Assembly: GCF_937884665.1 (NCBI RefSeq)
Contig: NZ_CAKZYF010000106.1
Span: 27,214-91,213 of the forward strand
Source: an uncultured Allomuricauda sp.
Lineage (GTDB): Bacteria > Bacteroidota > Bacteroidia > Flavobacteriales > Flavobacteriaceae
Length of the DNA stretch: 64,000 nt
Direction of reading: 5' to 3'
The notes under the pieces were generated by a model. That model was not told the origin of the DNA. It saw nothing but the letters and a program-made list of their open reading frames with translations, and made no database searches. Positions 43,570 through 52,593 of this stretch are shown here, piece after piece. Both the position numbers and the translations under genes were made by a program. The first letter of the stretch is position 1; each line of letters starts with the position of its first letter.

Positions 43570-46101
43570 ATGCGAAATTTTTGGGTCAAACTGTTGACCG
43601 TATGCTTCTTTGTATCAAATTCGTTCGCACAAAAACCGGCTAAGCCATCCTCCGCTGAAATATACCACAGCATTAAAAAGCTCAACTTTTTGGGAACTGC
43701 ACTTTATGTTGCGGCGCATCCCGATGATGAGAATACGAGGCTTATTTCCTATTTATCAAATTATCAAAAAGCAAGAACCGCCTATCTCTCCCTTACACGT
43801 GGAGATGGAGGTCAAAATCTAATAGGTCCTGAACTTAGGGAGCTTCTTGGGGTTTTGCGCACACAAGAGCTGCTCGCGGCAAGAAGGGTCGACGGTGGCG
43901 AGCAGTGGTTTTCACGTGCCAATGATTTCGGATATTCCAAGCAACCCGATGAGACCCTTTCCATTTGGGACAAGGAAGAAGTTCTGGGCGATGTGGTCTG
44001 GGCTATCAGAAATTTGAAACCTGACATCGTCATAAACCGCTTTGATCACAGAACCCCGGGCACCACACATGGTCACCATACAGCTTCTGCCATGCTAAGT
44101 CTAGAGGCGTTTGATTTGGTCAATGACCCCAAGGCCTATCCTGAGCAACTGGAACTTACCGAACTATGGCAACCCAAACGTGTATTCTTCAATACTTCCT
44201 GGTGGTTCTATGGAAGTCGGGAAAATTTCGAAAAAGCGGATAAATCCAACCTGGTAAAATTGGATGTCGGTGTCTACTATCCCGAATTGGGACTATCCAA
44301 CAATGAGATGGCCTCTGTGGCCAGCAGCCAACATTTGTGCCAGGGCTTTGGAAGATTGACCACCCGTGGCTCCCAGGATGAGTATGTGGAATTGGTAAAA
44401 GGAGACATGCCCTCATCCGTAAATCTGTTTGATGGAATCGATACAAGTTGGTCAAGAATTGAAGGAGGCAAGCCGATTGGCGAGATTTTATATAAAATTG
44501 AGGAAAATTTCAATTTTCAGAATCCCTCAAAACATGTACCGGAGTTGGTGCGGGCCTACCAGCTTTTGCAGAAGATAAATGATGCGCACTGGAGAATGTT
44601 AAAATCCGAGGCATTGAAAAACATTATTCTAGCTTGTTCCGGTCTTTATCTGGAGGCAAGTGCGGAGACTGCATCTACGACTCCTAAAAATTCAGCTAAA
44701 ATAAACTTTGAAGTCCTAAACCGAAGTGACCTACCCATCCGTTTAAAGGAGATACAACTCCTAGGATCAAATGGGAAACTATCCCCCAATATGGACCTTG
44801 GCAACAACAAAAAGGAAAACCTTTCCTTGGATTTGATGGTAGAGCCTACTCAAAAAATATCAGGCCCGTATTGGTTGCAAAAACCTTGGGATTTGGGCAT
44901 GTACACCGTGGAACAACAGGAGCTTATGGGAAAGGCCGAGACACCCAAGGCATTTCAAGCAAGATTTACACTTTCTTTGGACGGGGTTGAAATCGCCTTT
45001 GACAAACCTGTGGTCCATCGATTTTCAAAACCAGATAAGGGCGAACTTTATGAACCTTTTGTAGTTTTACCCGAAGTGACCACCCAAATTGCTGAAAAAG
45101 TACTCATTTTTGCATCAAAGGACACTAAGGAAGTTACCGTAAAGGTCAAAGCGGGAAGAGATGCTATTTCTGGCGAAATACAACTGTCGCACCCACAGGG
45201 GTGGGTGGTAAATCCAAAAAGCGTGGCGTTTTCCATCGAAAAAGTGGGACAGGAGCAATCGGTAATATTTCAAGTAACCCCACCGGATGGGGACAATGAA
45301 GGTAAAATTGTACCTATAGCGAAAGTCAATGGCAAAGAGTATGACAAAGAGCTAATCGAAATCGTCTACGATCACATTCCGAAGCAATCCGTTCTATTAA
45401 AGTCCGAAGCCAAAGTAGTGCGCATGAACATCAATAAGACCGGGGAACGTATTGCGTATATTATGGGGGCCGGCGATAAAGTTCCGGAAAGCTTGGAGCA
45501 AATCGGTTATCAATTGTATTTAGTGTACCCGGATAACATTCAACCGGGCACATTAGAAAAATATGATGCTGTTGTTGGTGGTATTCGGGCGTATATCGTA
45601 GTAGAGTCCTTAAATTTGAAACAGGCGTTCTTGCTGGAATACGTAGAAAATGGTGGAAATCTCGTGGTCCAATACAATACGGCCAACCGATGGCGCAAGC
45701 AATTTGAAAATATAGCACCATATAACCTATCCATTTCAAGGGACAGGGTCACTGACGAAAATGCCCGGGTTGAAATTATCGATAAGGAACATTCACTTGT
45801 CAACTTCCCCAATACCATCACAGCGGCTGATTTTGAAAATTGGGTTCAAGAACGGGGATTATATTTCCCCAATCAATGGAGCCCGGAATTCACTCCTATT
45901 TTATCCATGAACGATCCCGGCGAACCTCCCAAACAAGGAAGCCTCCTTGTAGCTCCTTATGGAAAAGGGCATTATATTTACACTAGCCTCAGTTTTTTCA
46001 GAGAACTTCCCGCTGGCGTGTCCGGAGCATACAAACTCTTCGCCAATATGCTATCCATCGGAAAAAGTGAAATGAAATCAGAAAACAATATCAAAGGATA
46101 A
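43570..46101 (+). CDS. Exported PIG-L family deacetylase with C-terminal amidotransferase-like domain
   Basis: 843 aa. Signal peptide (1-20). The PIG-L/LmbE domain (about 40-300) has the zinc motif AAHPDDENTR and HGHHTAS. Beta-sandwich regions follow (about 360-600). The last 200 residues (QLYLVYPDNIQPGTLEKYDAV onward) resemble a class I glutamine-amidotransferase-like fold. Such exported proteins probably deacetylate an N-acetyl sugar glycoside taken from the environment. It forms a unit with the 33-aa peptide gene and the symporter gene downstream. Confidence 0.88.
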   Translation: MRNFWVKLLTVCFFVSNSFAQKPAKPSSAEIYHSIKKLNFLGTALYVAAHPDDENTRLISYLSNYQKARTAYLSLTRGDGGQNLIGPELRELLGVLRTQELLAARRVDGGEQWFSRANDFGYSKQPDETLSIWDKEEVLGDVVWAIRNLKPDIVINRFDHRTPGTTHGHHTASAMLSLEAFDLVNDPKAYPEQLELTELWQPKRVFFNTSWWFYGSRENFEKADKSNLVKLDVGVYYPELGLSNNEMASVASSQHLCQGFGRLTTRGSQDEYVELVKGDMPSSVNLFDGIDTSWSRIEGGKPIGEILYKIEENFNFQNPSKHVPELVRAYQLLQKINDAHWRMLKSEALKNIILACSGLYLEASAETASTTPKNSAKINFEVLNRSDLPIRLKEIQLLGSNGKLSPNMDLGNNKKENLSLDLMVEPTQKISGPYWLQKPWDLGMYTVEQQELMGKAETPKAFQARFTLSLDGVEIAFDKPVVHRFSKPDKGELYEPFVVLPEVTTQIAEKVLIFASKDTKEVTVKVKAGRDAISGEIQLSHPQGWVVNPKSVAFSIEKVGQEQSVIFQVTPPDGDNEGKIVPIAKVNGKEYDKELIEIVYDHIPKQSVLLKSEAKVVRMNINKTGERIAYIMGAGDKVPESLEQIGYQLYLVYPDNIQPGTLEKYDAVVGGIRAYIVVESLNLKQAFLLEYVENGGNLVVQYNTANRWRKQFENIAPYNLSISRDRVTDENARVEIIDKEHSLVNFPNTITAADFENWVQERGLYFPNQWSPEFTPILSMNDPGEPPKQGSLLVAPYGKGHYIYTSLSFFRELPAGVSGAYKLFANMLSIGKSEMKSENNIKG

Positions 46102-46102
46102 T

Positions 46103-46204
46103 ATGGACAAAAAATTTCAATGGAAAAGGGAATATACCATTGTTATCGTTCTTAATATCCTTTATGTTGCCATTTTTTATCTCATTATGGCATTTAACAT
46201 CTAA
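46103..46204 (+). CDS. 33-aa single-span membrane peptide upstream of the symporter
   Basis: A complete small reading frame with ATG at 46103 and TAA at 46202-46204. It starts 1 nt after the PIG-L stop codon and ends 8 nt before the symporter ATG. The N-terminus is basic and polar (MDKKFQWKREY), followed by one hydrophobic helix of about 19 residues ending MAFNI. This layout is that of a tiny inner-membrane subunit. Some solute symporters have a small partner (for example DUF485 or DUF4212 proteins), but this is much shorter and I do not recognise it. Probably translated by coupling. Confidence 0.65.
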   Translation: MDKKFQWKREYTIVIVLNILYVAIFYLIMAFNI

Positions 46205-46212
46205 CCATCAGC

Positions 46213-47919
46213 ATGGATATACTGGATTGGATTGTTCTGGGTACTACCCTTTTTTTCATTGTGGTTTATGGAGTTTGGAAAACCAAAGGCAGCAAAAATG
46301 TAGACGATTACGTACTGGGAGGCCATGACGCCAAATGGTGGACGATAGGTCTTTCTGTAATGGCAACCCAGGCAAGCGCTATCACTTTCTTGTCCACTCC
46401 AGGGCAGGCTTTCCATGACGGTCTCGGATTTGTACAATTTTATCTAGGTCTTCCCCTCGCCATGATTTTCATCTGTATGGTGTTCATTCCCATTTACAGA
46501 AAACTAAAAGTTTTTACCGCGTATGAAATGCTTGAGGGAAGATTTGATTTAAAGACACGTACCCTGACCGCCATACTGTTCCTTGTCCAAAGGGGACTTG
46601 CTGCAGGAATCACGATTTTTGCGCCTTCCATTATTCTATCTGCAGTATTGGGATGGGACCTAAGGACATTGAACATCATCATAGGTATTCTGGTCATTGC
46701 CTACACTGTATCGGGAGGTACAAAAGCGGTAAGTGTGACCCAAAAACAGCAGATGTTCATAATCATGGTGGGCATGTTCTTTGCTTTTTTCTTTATTCTA
46801 GGCTCTCTACCTACTGGGGTTTCTTTTGGCGAAGCCCTTAAAATAGCTGGAGCAAATAACAAACTTCAGATTTTGGATTTCAGTCTGGATACCCAGAATA
46901 GATATACCTTTTGGAGCGGAATAACGGGAGGTTTTTTCTTGGCACTGGCCTATTTTGGAACTGATCAAAGCCAAGTTCAACGCTATTTGTCCGGTGAATC
47001 CATAAGGGAAAGTCAACTCGGTCTCATTTTTAATGGTGTTTTCAAGATTCCCATGCAGTTTTTCATTCTTTTGGTCGGTGTCATGGTTTTCGTGTTCTAT
47101 CAGTACAATCCATCGCCGTTGAACTTTAATCCGGCAGCTACAGAAGTGGTTTTGGAGTCTGAGCATGGTGAAAAATACAAGGCCCTTGAAGCGGGCCATT
47201 TGGTATTGGAGCGTGAAAAGCGAATGGCACAACTCGCTTTTTCAGCGGCATTGGAGCTCAAAGAATACAATACCATCATCAAGGCGGAACAGAACATCCA
47301 GAAAATCAACCAGCAGGAACGCGCCAATCGCGAGGCTGCGCGGGATTTGATATCCAAGGCAGATGATTCTGTAGAGACCAACGACAAAGACTATGTATTT
47401 ATCCATTTCATCTTGAAAAACCTTCCAAATGGCCTTATCGGGCTTCTTTTGGCCGTAATTTTATCTGCCGCAATGTCCTCCACCGCCTCCGAACTGAATG
47501 CTTTGGGGACCATTACCGCATTGGATTTGTACAAGCGGAACAAAAAGAAAATCATGGATGAGAAGCATTATGTGAAAGCTGCGAAAGGATTCACGCTCCT
47601 GTGGGGTGTAGTCGCCATCTCAATAGCCTGTGTCGCCAATCTCTTTGACAATCTTATTCAATTGGTGAATATTATCGGTTCCATCTTTTACGGTAACGTA
47701 CTTGGGATTTTCTTACTGGCATTTTTCTTTAAATATGTTAAGGGAGACTCGGTTTTTATCGCTGCTATTGTAACCCAAGTTATCGTGATCGTAGGTTGGT
47801 ATTTTGATTGGATGTCCTATTTGTGGTTAAATGCGTTTGGATGTCTATTGGTCATCAGCTTGGCCCTGTTGATGGAAACCTTTGATGGATTCCTGCGAAA
47901 ACCTCCTATAAAGTCATAA
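46213..47919 (+). CDS. Sodium:solute symporter (SSS family)
   Basis: 568 aa with about 13-14 transmembrane helices. Family features: WWTIGLSVMATQASAITFLS near residue 38, ITFLSTPGQAF, and YFGTDQSQVQRYLSG near 250. A cytosolic helical insert (about 310-390, Glu/Lys/Arg-rich) interrupts the helices. It imports a sugar or organic solute with Na+; the PIG-L enzyme upstream hints at an amino-sugar derivative, which is inference. A terminator follows. Confidence 0.9.
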   Translation: MDILDWIVLGTTLFFIVVYGVWKTKGSKNVDDYVLGGHDAKWWTIGLSVMATQASAITFLSTPGQAFHDGLGFVQFYLGLPLAMIFICMVFIPIYRKLKVFTAYEMLEGRFDLKTRTLTAILFLVQRGLAAGITIFAPSIILSAVLGWDLRTLNIIIGILVIAYTVSGGTKAVSVTQKQQMFIIMVGMFFAFFFILGSLPTGVSFGEALKIAGANNKLQILDFSLDTQNRYTFWSGITGGFFLALAYFGTDQSQVQRYLSGESIRESQLGLIFNGVFKIPMQFFILLVGVMVFVFYQYNPSPLNFNPAATEVVLESEHGEKYKALEAGHLVLEREKRMAQLAFSAALELKEYNTIIKAEQNIQKINQQERANREAARDLISKADDSVETNDKDYVFIHFILKNLPNGLIGLLLAVILSAAMSSTASELNALGTITALDLYKRNKKKIMDEKHYVKAAKGFTLLWGVVAISIACVANLFDNLIQLVNIIGSIFYGNVLGIFLLAFFFKYVKGDSVFIAAIVTQVIVIVGWYFDWMSYLWLNAFGCLLVISLALLMETFDGFLRKPPIKS

Positions 47920-47924
47920 AAAAA

Positions 47925-47942
47925 GTCCGCCAAAGAGCGGAC
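47925..47942. terminator. Intrinsic terminator after the symporter gene
   Basis: Perfect stem GTCCGC/GCGGAC with loop CAAAGA, A-run before and T-rich DNA after; it also faces the convergent DUF2911 gene. Confidence 0.85.
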
Positions 47943-47965
47943 CTTTATCTTTTTTATTAAATTAT

Positions 47966-48808
47966 CTAAAGAGCTCCCCATTCTTTCAGCGAATCCTGAT
48001 TTAGTTTTACATAGCCCTGGTTCCCAGCGGTTTCAGCCGCTGCCATTGATTTTTTAGCTGCTTCAATAGCCCCCTTCTTATCTCCTAGCTTTGCATATAT
48101 CAAGGATTGTCTTCTCATGATCCAATATGCTTTTTCGTTCATGGATACAGCTTTGTCTATCCATTCCTTGGCCTTATTTAAATCTCTACCTTCTTCATAA
48201 TAGTAGGATGCAGAAGCATATAGCTCGTTAGCACTAGGGCCGGACATCAACTTCGTTATACTCTTGTCCGCCTTTTCTGCCGTAGGTACTTCAAACTTTA
48301 CACCAACATAAGACTTCTCCCACATAATACCCAGTGCCGCTCCGTTGTTATGGAGGTCATCAATTGTTATCGTAAAGGTCTCCACTGGGAACTCTATAGG
48401 AAATACTTCGGTCGTAGTTTTTGCTGCGACTTTGCTTTCGTCCCATTCCCGAGGTACCCCCCAATTATCAGTATCGGCATAAAAAAGAACTTCCCACGAT
48501 GTCTTTCCCGGCTTTGTATAAATCGCATAAGAACCTGCTTTTAAAGTCTGTCCATCAATTGTTACATCGTCACTGAAACTAACTACTGTATTTTTATTGG
48601 CCCCAGTTCTCCATACCTTATCATAAGGTACAAGATTTCCAAAAATAGTTCTTTCCTTCATGGAAGGCCGGGAATATTCCACTGTTACCTCGGTCAACCC
48701 AACAGTTTGTATAATTTTGGATGACGGACTGGGTTGAGGGGTTTCCAATTGCGCTTCCAAGGATAGCGTAACCATCAAGGTGAACGCAAGAACAGCTAAT
48801 TTTTTCAT
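47966..48808 (-). CDS. Exported DUF2911 domain protein with TPR-like C-terminus
   Basis: 280 aa. Signal peptide (1-19, ending LEAQ). DUF2911 region (about 25-170) is recognised by VTVEYSRPSMKERTIFG and WRTGANKNTVVSFS and AGSYAIYTKPG. The C-terminal part (about 195-275) has TPR-like helices. Function unknown; widespread exported family in Bacteroidota. ATG start. Confidence 0.9.
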   Translation of the reverse strand: MKKLAVLAFTLMVTLSLEAQLETPQPSPSSKIIQTVGLTEVTVEYSRPSMKERTIFGNLVPYDKVWRTGANKNTVVSFSDDVTIDGQTLKAGSYAIYTKPGKTSWEVLFYADTDNWGVPREWDESKVAAKTTTEVFPIEFPVETFTITIDDLHNNGAALGIMWEKSYVGVKFEVPTAEKADKSITKLMSGPSANELYASASYYYEEGRDLNKAKEWIDKAVSMNEKAYWIMRRQSLIYAKLGDKKGAIEAAKKSMAAAETAGNQGYVKLNQDSLKEWGAL

Positions 48809-48838
48809 TTTAAACGTATTTTAGATTTGTTAGTGGAA

Positions 48839-48846
48839 CAAAACTA
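48839..48846 (-). promoter_or_regulatory. -7 box (TAGTTTTG on the minus strand) for the DUF2911 gene
   Basis: Exact match, 30 nt before the ATG at 48808. No good -33 element seen. Confidence 0.4.
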
Positions 48847-48918
48847 AACAGAAAGGAAAGTTGCTTTTGTTAAGGAATCCTTAAAAGGCTTTGGTGCGTG
48901 GGAAGCAAAAATTTTTTT

Positions 48919-48965
48919 TGTTTAGTTTTTTTAGTTTTTCATTAAACATTTTAGATTTATCTTTG
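48919..48965 (+). promoter_or_regulatory. Promoter and candidate operator of the SRPBCC-SDR-photolyase operon
   Basis: The -7 box TATCTTTG is at 48958-48965, 13 nt before the ATG. Over the -33 zone lies an inverted repeat TGTTTA (48919-48924) / TAAACA (48943-48948), enclosing a near-perfect 10-bp direct repeat of the type TTAGTTTTTT. The placement fits a repressor site; a MerR/CarH-type light regulator would be the natural guess for a photolyase operon, but no regulator is encoded here. Confidence 0.5.
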
Positions 48966-48978
48966 TCAAAAACAAGGG

Positions 48979-49476
48979 ATGCAATTGTATCAGCTTAAAT
49001 CGAGACAGGCTTTGCCCATTACCAAAGAGCAAGCTTGGAACTTTTTTTCCAGTCCCAAAAATTTGAAGGTAATCACACCTGAACATATGGGATTTCATAT
49101 TTTGGATGGAGCGGATACTGCTATATTTCCAGGTCAAATTATCCAATATCTGGTCAAACCCTTTCCTTTTTATTCAGTTAAATGGGTAACAGAAATCACG
49201 CACGTGGAACCCGGTAAGTTTTTTGTAGATGAACAGCGTTTTGGTCCCTACGCACTTTGGCACCACAAGCATTTTATAAAGCCTTTGGAAAAGGGTGTTG
49301 AAATGCTGGATGTAGTTGATTACAAATTGCCCTTTGGAATTCTAGGTCGAATCGCGCATCCTATTTTGGTGAAAAAACAACTCGAAAAAATATTCAACTT
49401 CCGAGAACAAAAACTGACTGAACTCTTCGGAAAAATAGAGGGAGAGGCCTCCAGGCTTGAATTAAAATCAATTTAA
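48979..49476 (+). CDS. SRPBCC family protein
   Basis: 165 aa, one SRPBCC (START/Bet v1-like) domain: ITKEQAWNFFSSPKNLKVITP at the start, GVEMLDVVDYKLPFGILG near 115, and a long C-terminal helix. This is the type often called a cell-division-inhibitor-like ligand-binding protein. No signal peptide. First gene of an operon with an SDR (next base after its stop codon) and a photolyase, so probably part of a light or DNA-damage response; the ligand is unknown. Confidence 0.87.
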   Translation: MQLYQLKSRQALPITKEQAWNFFSSPKNLKVITPEHMGFHILDGADTAIFPGQIIQYLVKPFPFYSVKWVTEITHVEPGKFFVDEQRFGPYALWHHKHFIKPLEKGVEMLDVVDYKLPFGILGRIAHPILVKKQLEKIFNFREQKLTELFGKIEGEASRLELKSI

Positions 49477-50169
49477 ATGAAAAAAAACATCGTACTTATA
49501 GGTGGATCCTATGGTATTGGTTATGAAATAGCCAATCAAATGGTTCAGGACCACACCATTTATATCGCATCAAGAACCCATGAAAACATTTCCAACGGTA
49601 ATTTCAACCACATCCCGTTCGATGTTTTAACCGACGATATCGCTACGATACCCCTCCCAGAACAAATCCATGGTTTTGTCTTTTGCCCGGGTTCCATAAA
49701 CCTAAAACCCTTGAAGATGCTCAATATGGAAGCTTTCCGACAGGATATGGAGCTAAATTTCTTCGCCATGGTCAATGTGGTCAAATCGATTGTCCCGAAA
49801 ATGGCAGAAGGTTCCAGTATGGTTTTTTTTAGTACCGTTGCCGTATCAACAGGTATGCCTTTCCATACCAGTGTCGCGGCCGCAAAAGGTGCCATTGAAG
49901 GCTTTTCAAGGTCCATGGCCGCAGAATACGCACCAAAAATACGCGTAAATACCATTGCGCCTTCTCTTGTTGATACCCCGCTGGCCAAACGCTTGCTGAA
50001 CAATGACAAAAAGAAAGAATTGATGTCCCAAAGACATCCTTTAAAACGGGTAGGAAACGTGAAGGACATTGCCAACATAGCTGTTTTTCTATTGAATACT
50101 GAAAATAGCTGGATTACCGGCCAAGTCATCGGTGTCGACGGCGGAATGTCTTCCTTAAACGTAAGTTAA
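49477..50169 (+). CDS. SDR family protein lacking the catalytic tyrosine
   Basis: 230 aa short-chain dehydrogenase fold. The nucleotide motif is GGSYGIGYEIA at 9-19; the catalytic Ser region is FFSTVAVSTG. Where YxxxK is expected the sequence is VAAAK (in FHTSVAAAKGAIEGF), so lysine is kept and tyrosine is replaced by valine. The C-terminus GVDGGMSSL is classical. Either the chemistry is different or it is not a classical oxidoreductase. It starts directly after the SRPBCC stop codon and its stop overlaps the photolyase start by 1 nt. Confidence 0.88.
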   Translation: MKKNIVLIGGSYGIGYEIANQMVQDHTIYIASRTHENISNGNFNHIPFDVLTDDIATIPLPEQIHGFVFCPGSINLKPLKMLNMEAFRQDMELNFFAMVNVVKSIVPKMAEGSSMVFFSTVAVSTGMPFHTSVAAAKGAIEGFSRSMAAEYAPKIRVNTIAPSLVDTPLAKRLLNNDKKKELMSQRHPLKRVGNVKDIANIAVFLLNTENSWITGQVIGVDGGMSSLNVS

Positions 50170-51479
50170 TGGCGCAAAAATTGAGTCTTTTTTGGTTCCG
50201 CCGTGATTTGCGTTTGGACGATAACGTGGGACTTTATCAAGCACTTCAATCGGAGAATCCGGTTATGCCCCTTTTTCTTTTTGATAGCGATATTCTTTCC
50301 AAACTTCCCAAAAACGATGCACGGATCAGTTTCATTTACCAAGAACTGCAGAAGATGCGTGAAGAAATGCATCTTAAATACGGGAGCAGCCTAGCTATAT
50401 ATCACGGTAAGCCTCTAACAATTTTCAAACAGCTAATCCAAGAATTCGAGATAGAGGCAGTCTACACCAATCATGATTATGAACCCTACGCTAGACATAG
50501 GGATGGGGAAATCCAAAAACTACTCGAAGCACACAAAATATCGTTCAAAACCTTTAAAGACCAGGTTATTTTTGAAAAAGACGATGTCCTTAAAGATGAT
50601 GGTAAACCGTATGTGGTTTACACACCCTATAAAAATAAGTGGAAAGAAATCTTCAATTCGTCCATACACGTTTTAGATTACAGTCCCACTTCAAGTTTTG
50701 GGAACCTTATACAGGATACAACATTACCCAACTTAAAACTAAAGGACATCGGCTTTGTTGCATCTGAGATATCCGTGCCCCAATCCGTAACTTCTCCCCA
50801 ACTTATCGATAATTATGAAGCTACCCGAAATTTTCCAGGTTTAAAACAAGGGACCTCACGTTTAGGTCCACACTTACGTTTCGGTACCATTTCAATTCGG
50901 AAAATGGTAAAAAAAGCAATGGGTGAAAACAATCCCGTTTTTAGGCATGAATTGATTTGGCTCGAGTTTTTTTTGCAGATTCTTTGGCATTTTCCAAAAA
51001 CCGTGGAACACGCTTTTAAGCCCAAATACGATAGGATTGTTTGGAGAAACAATGAGGAAGAGTTTGAACGCTGGAAAAATGGTCAAACAGGATATGCCCT
51101 AGTAGATGCCGGAATGCGCGAGTTGAACACCACGGGATACATGCACAACAGGGTACGCATGTTGGTTGCTAGCTTTTTGTGCAAGCACTTATTGATTGAT
51201 TGGCGCTGGGGAGAAGCCGATTTTGCAGAAAAACTTCTCGACTATGAACAAGCCAGTAATGTGGGAAATTGGCAATGGGCCTCTGGCAGTGGAGTAGATG
51301 CCGCGCCTTATTTCCGTATTTTCAATCCCATGACCCAAGTGGACAAGTTTGATAAACAGAAAGAGTACATCAATACTTGGGTTCCAGAACTACAGGAACT
51401 TACCTATCCGGAAAAAATGGTAGACCACAAAATGGCCAGGGAGCGCTGTCTTCGTGTCTACAAGGAAGCTCTTGGGTAA
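50169..51479 (+). CDS. Cryptochrome/photolyase family protein (class I DNA photolyase)
   Basis: 436 aa. The N-terminal antenna domain (LFWFRRDLRLDDN, MPLFLFD) and the helical FAD domain (about 200-430) are complete: GTSRLGPHLRFG, MHNRVRMLVASFL, and the flavin-contacting VGNWQWASGSGVDAAPYFR. These features fit a light-driven CPD photolyase that repairs UV dimers in DNA; a DASH or sensory cryptochrome is less likely. Third gene of the operon with SRPBCC and SDR. Confidence 0.92.
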   Translation: MAQKLSLFWFRRDLRLDDNVGLYQALQSENPVMPLFLFDSDILSKLPKNDARISFIYQELQKMREEMHLKYGSSLAIYHGKPLTIFKQLIQEFEIEAVYTNHDYEPYARHRDGEIQKLLEAHKISFKTFKDQVIFEKDDVLKDDGKPYVVYTPYKNKWKEIFNSSIHVLDYSPTSSFGNLIQDTTLPNLKLKDIGFVASEISVPQSVTSPQLIDNYEATRNFPGLKQGTSRLGPHLRFGTISIRKMVKKAMGENNPVFRHELIWLEFFLQILWHFPKTVEHAFKPKYDRIVWRNNEEEFERWKNGQTGYALVDAGMRELNTTGYMHNRVRMLVASFLCKHLLIDWRWGEADFAEKLLDYEQASNVGNWQWASGSGVDAAPYFRIFNPMTQVDKFDKQKEYINTWVPELQELTYPEKMVDHKMARERCLRVYKEALG

Positions 51480-51708
51480 TCCATTTTTTACTTGTTGAAA
51501 CCAGAGTAGCTTTTTGGTTCCATTTCTTCAGGGTGAAGCATGTTACTTGTCGTTTTTACAAAGAATACAACGTATCCAAAAAACCTCAAACGAAGGATTT
51601 GAAAGACAAGTTGCCTTGTCCCGTTCCTTTACTATGCGCAACGCGGTTTAACTAAATTCCCAAAAAGCGTATCTTGGACCGTTATTTATTTCGGTGTTGC
51701 TTAAATCG

Positions 51709-52593
51709 ATGAAGAAATTTCTTCTTTTGCCTTTTTTATTCGTAACTGCTACGGTCTGTGCACAATATAATCCATTGGCATTTTTTGAACCTCTAATGGG
51801 AAGGACCTGGAGTGCGGAAGGAGTATGGGAAAATGGTAGCGGATTCAGACAGGAAATCAATTTTGAATACAGTTTGGACAGTACGTTGGTGCTGGTCAAA
51901 TCCAAAGGCTTTACCGATAAGCAGCAAACGACTTTTGGACCCAGAAACCACGGAATCCGAAAGTACGATCCCAATTCAAAATCCATCCAATTCTGGGAGT
52001 TCGATGTTTTCGGAAGTGTTACGAAGGGCATGGTAAAACAGGAGGGCAATGATATTCGATACACCTATACCTACGGAGAGACCCAGGTAACGGACCTATG
52101 GGAATTTGTGGACAAAGATACCTATACGTTCAAAGTAGGGGAATACGTTGGTGGTAACTGGACACAAACCTATTTAACCACTGAGTTTAACGCTATCGGA
52201 AATCAAGGATATGGCTTTCAGTTCGACCACCAATCGTTAGTGGTAAAAAATCTTAGGAAGGCCGGTGATTTCTATCGAGATGTTTTTGGATTTGAGGAAA
52301 TTCCGCACCCAGAACGAAAACCCGGTTTTCGTTGGTTCAATATCTATGGAAAATCACAACTGCACCTCATCAAAAAGGAAGTTGTGGAATTCAAGAAAGA
52401 TAAGAGTATACATCTATGTCTCTCCACGAAGAATTTAGAACATCTCATCGAACGTTTGATGGAAAAAGAAATCACGTTTTATGATTGGCCGGGCAATGTA
52501 AATTCAGTCACCGATCGTGCTGACGGAGTAAAACAAATATACATTCAAGATCCTGAAGGGTATTGGATTGAAATCAATAATGCACCCCACTAA
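51709..52593 (+). CDS. Exported fusion of a lipocalin-like domain and a VOC (glyoxalase) domain
   Basis: 294 aa from the ATG at 51709. Signal peptide 1-19 (ending TVCAQ). Residues about 20-165 are beta-rich (FEPLMGRTWSAEG, IRKYDPNSKSIQFWEF) and resemble small exported DUF1579/lipocalin-like domains. Residues about 172-292 form a VOC domain: FDHQSLVVKNLRKAGDFYRD, QLHLIKK, IHLCLSTKN and a final IYIQDPEGYWIEIN, with His/Glu metal-ligand candidates kept. A glyoxalase-like domain exported to the periplasm is unusual. Continuous reading frame, no frameshift. Convergent overlap of 4 nt with the next gene. Confidence 0.8.
   Translation: MKKFLLLPFLFVTATVCAQYNPLAFFEPLMGRTWSAEGVWENGSGFRQEINFEYSLDSTLVLVKSKGFTDKQQTTFGPRNHGIRKYDPNSKSIQFWEFDVFGSVTKGMVKQEGNDIRYTYTYGETQVTDLWEFVDKDTYTFKVGEYVGGNWTQTYLTTEFNAIGNQGYGFQFDHQSLVVKNLRKAGDFYRDVFGFEEIPHPERKPGFRWFNIYGKSQLHLIKKEVVEFKKDKSIHLCLSTKNLEHLIERLMEKEITFYDWPGNVNSVTDRADGVKQIYIQDPEGYWIEINNAPH

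Noticed and set aside
51605..51620. GACAAG/CTTGTC hairpin after the photolyase gene as a terminator
   Set aside because: The stem is perfect but is followed by CCGTTCC and not a T-run.
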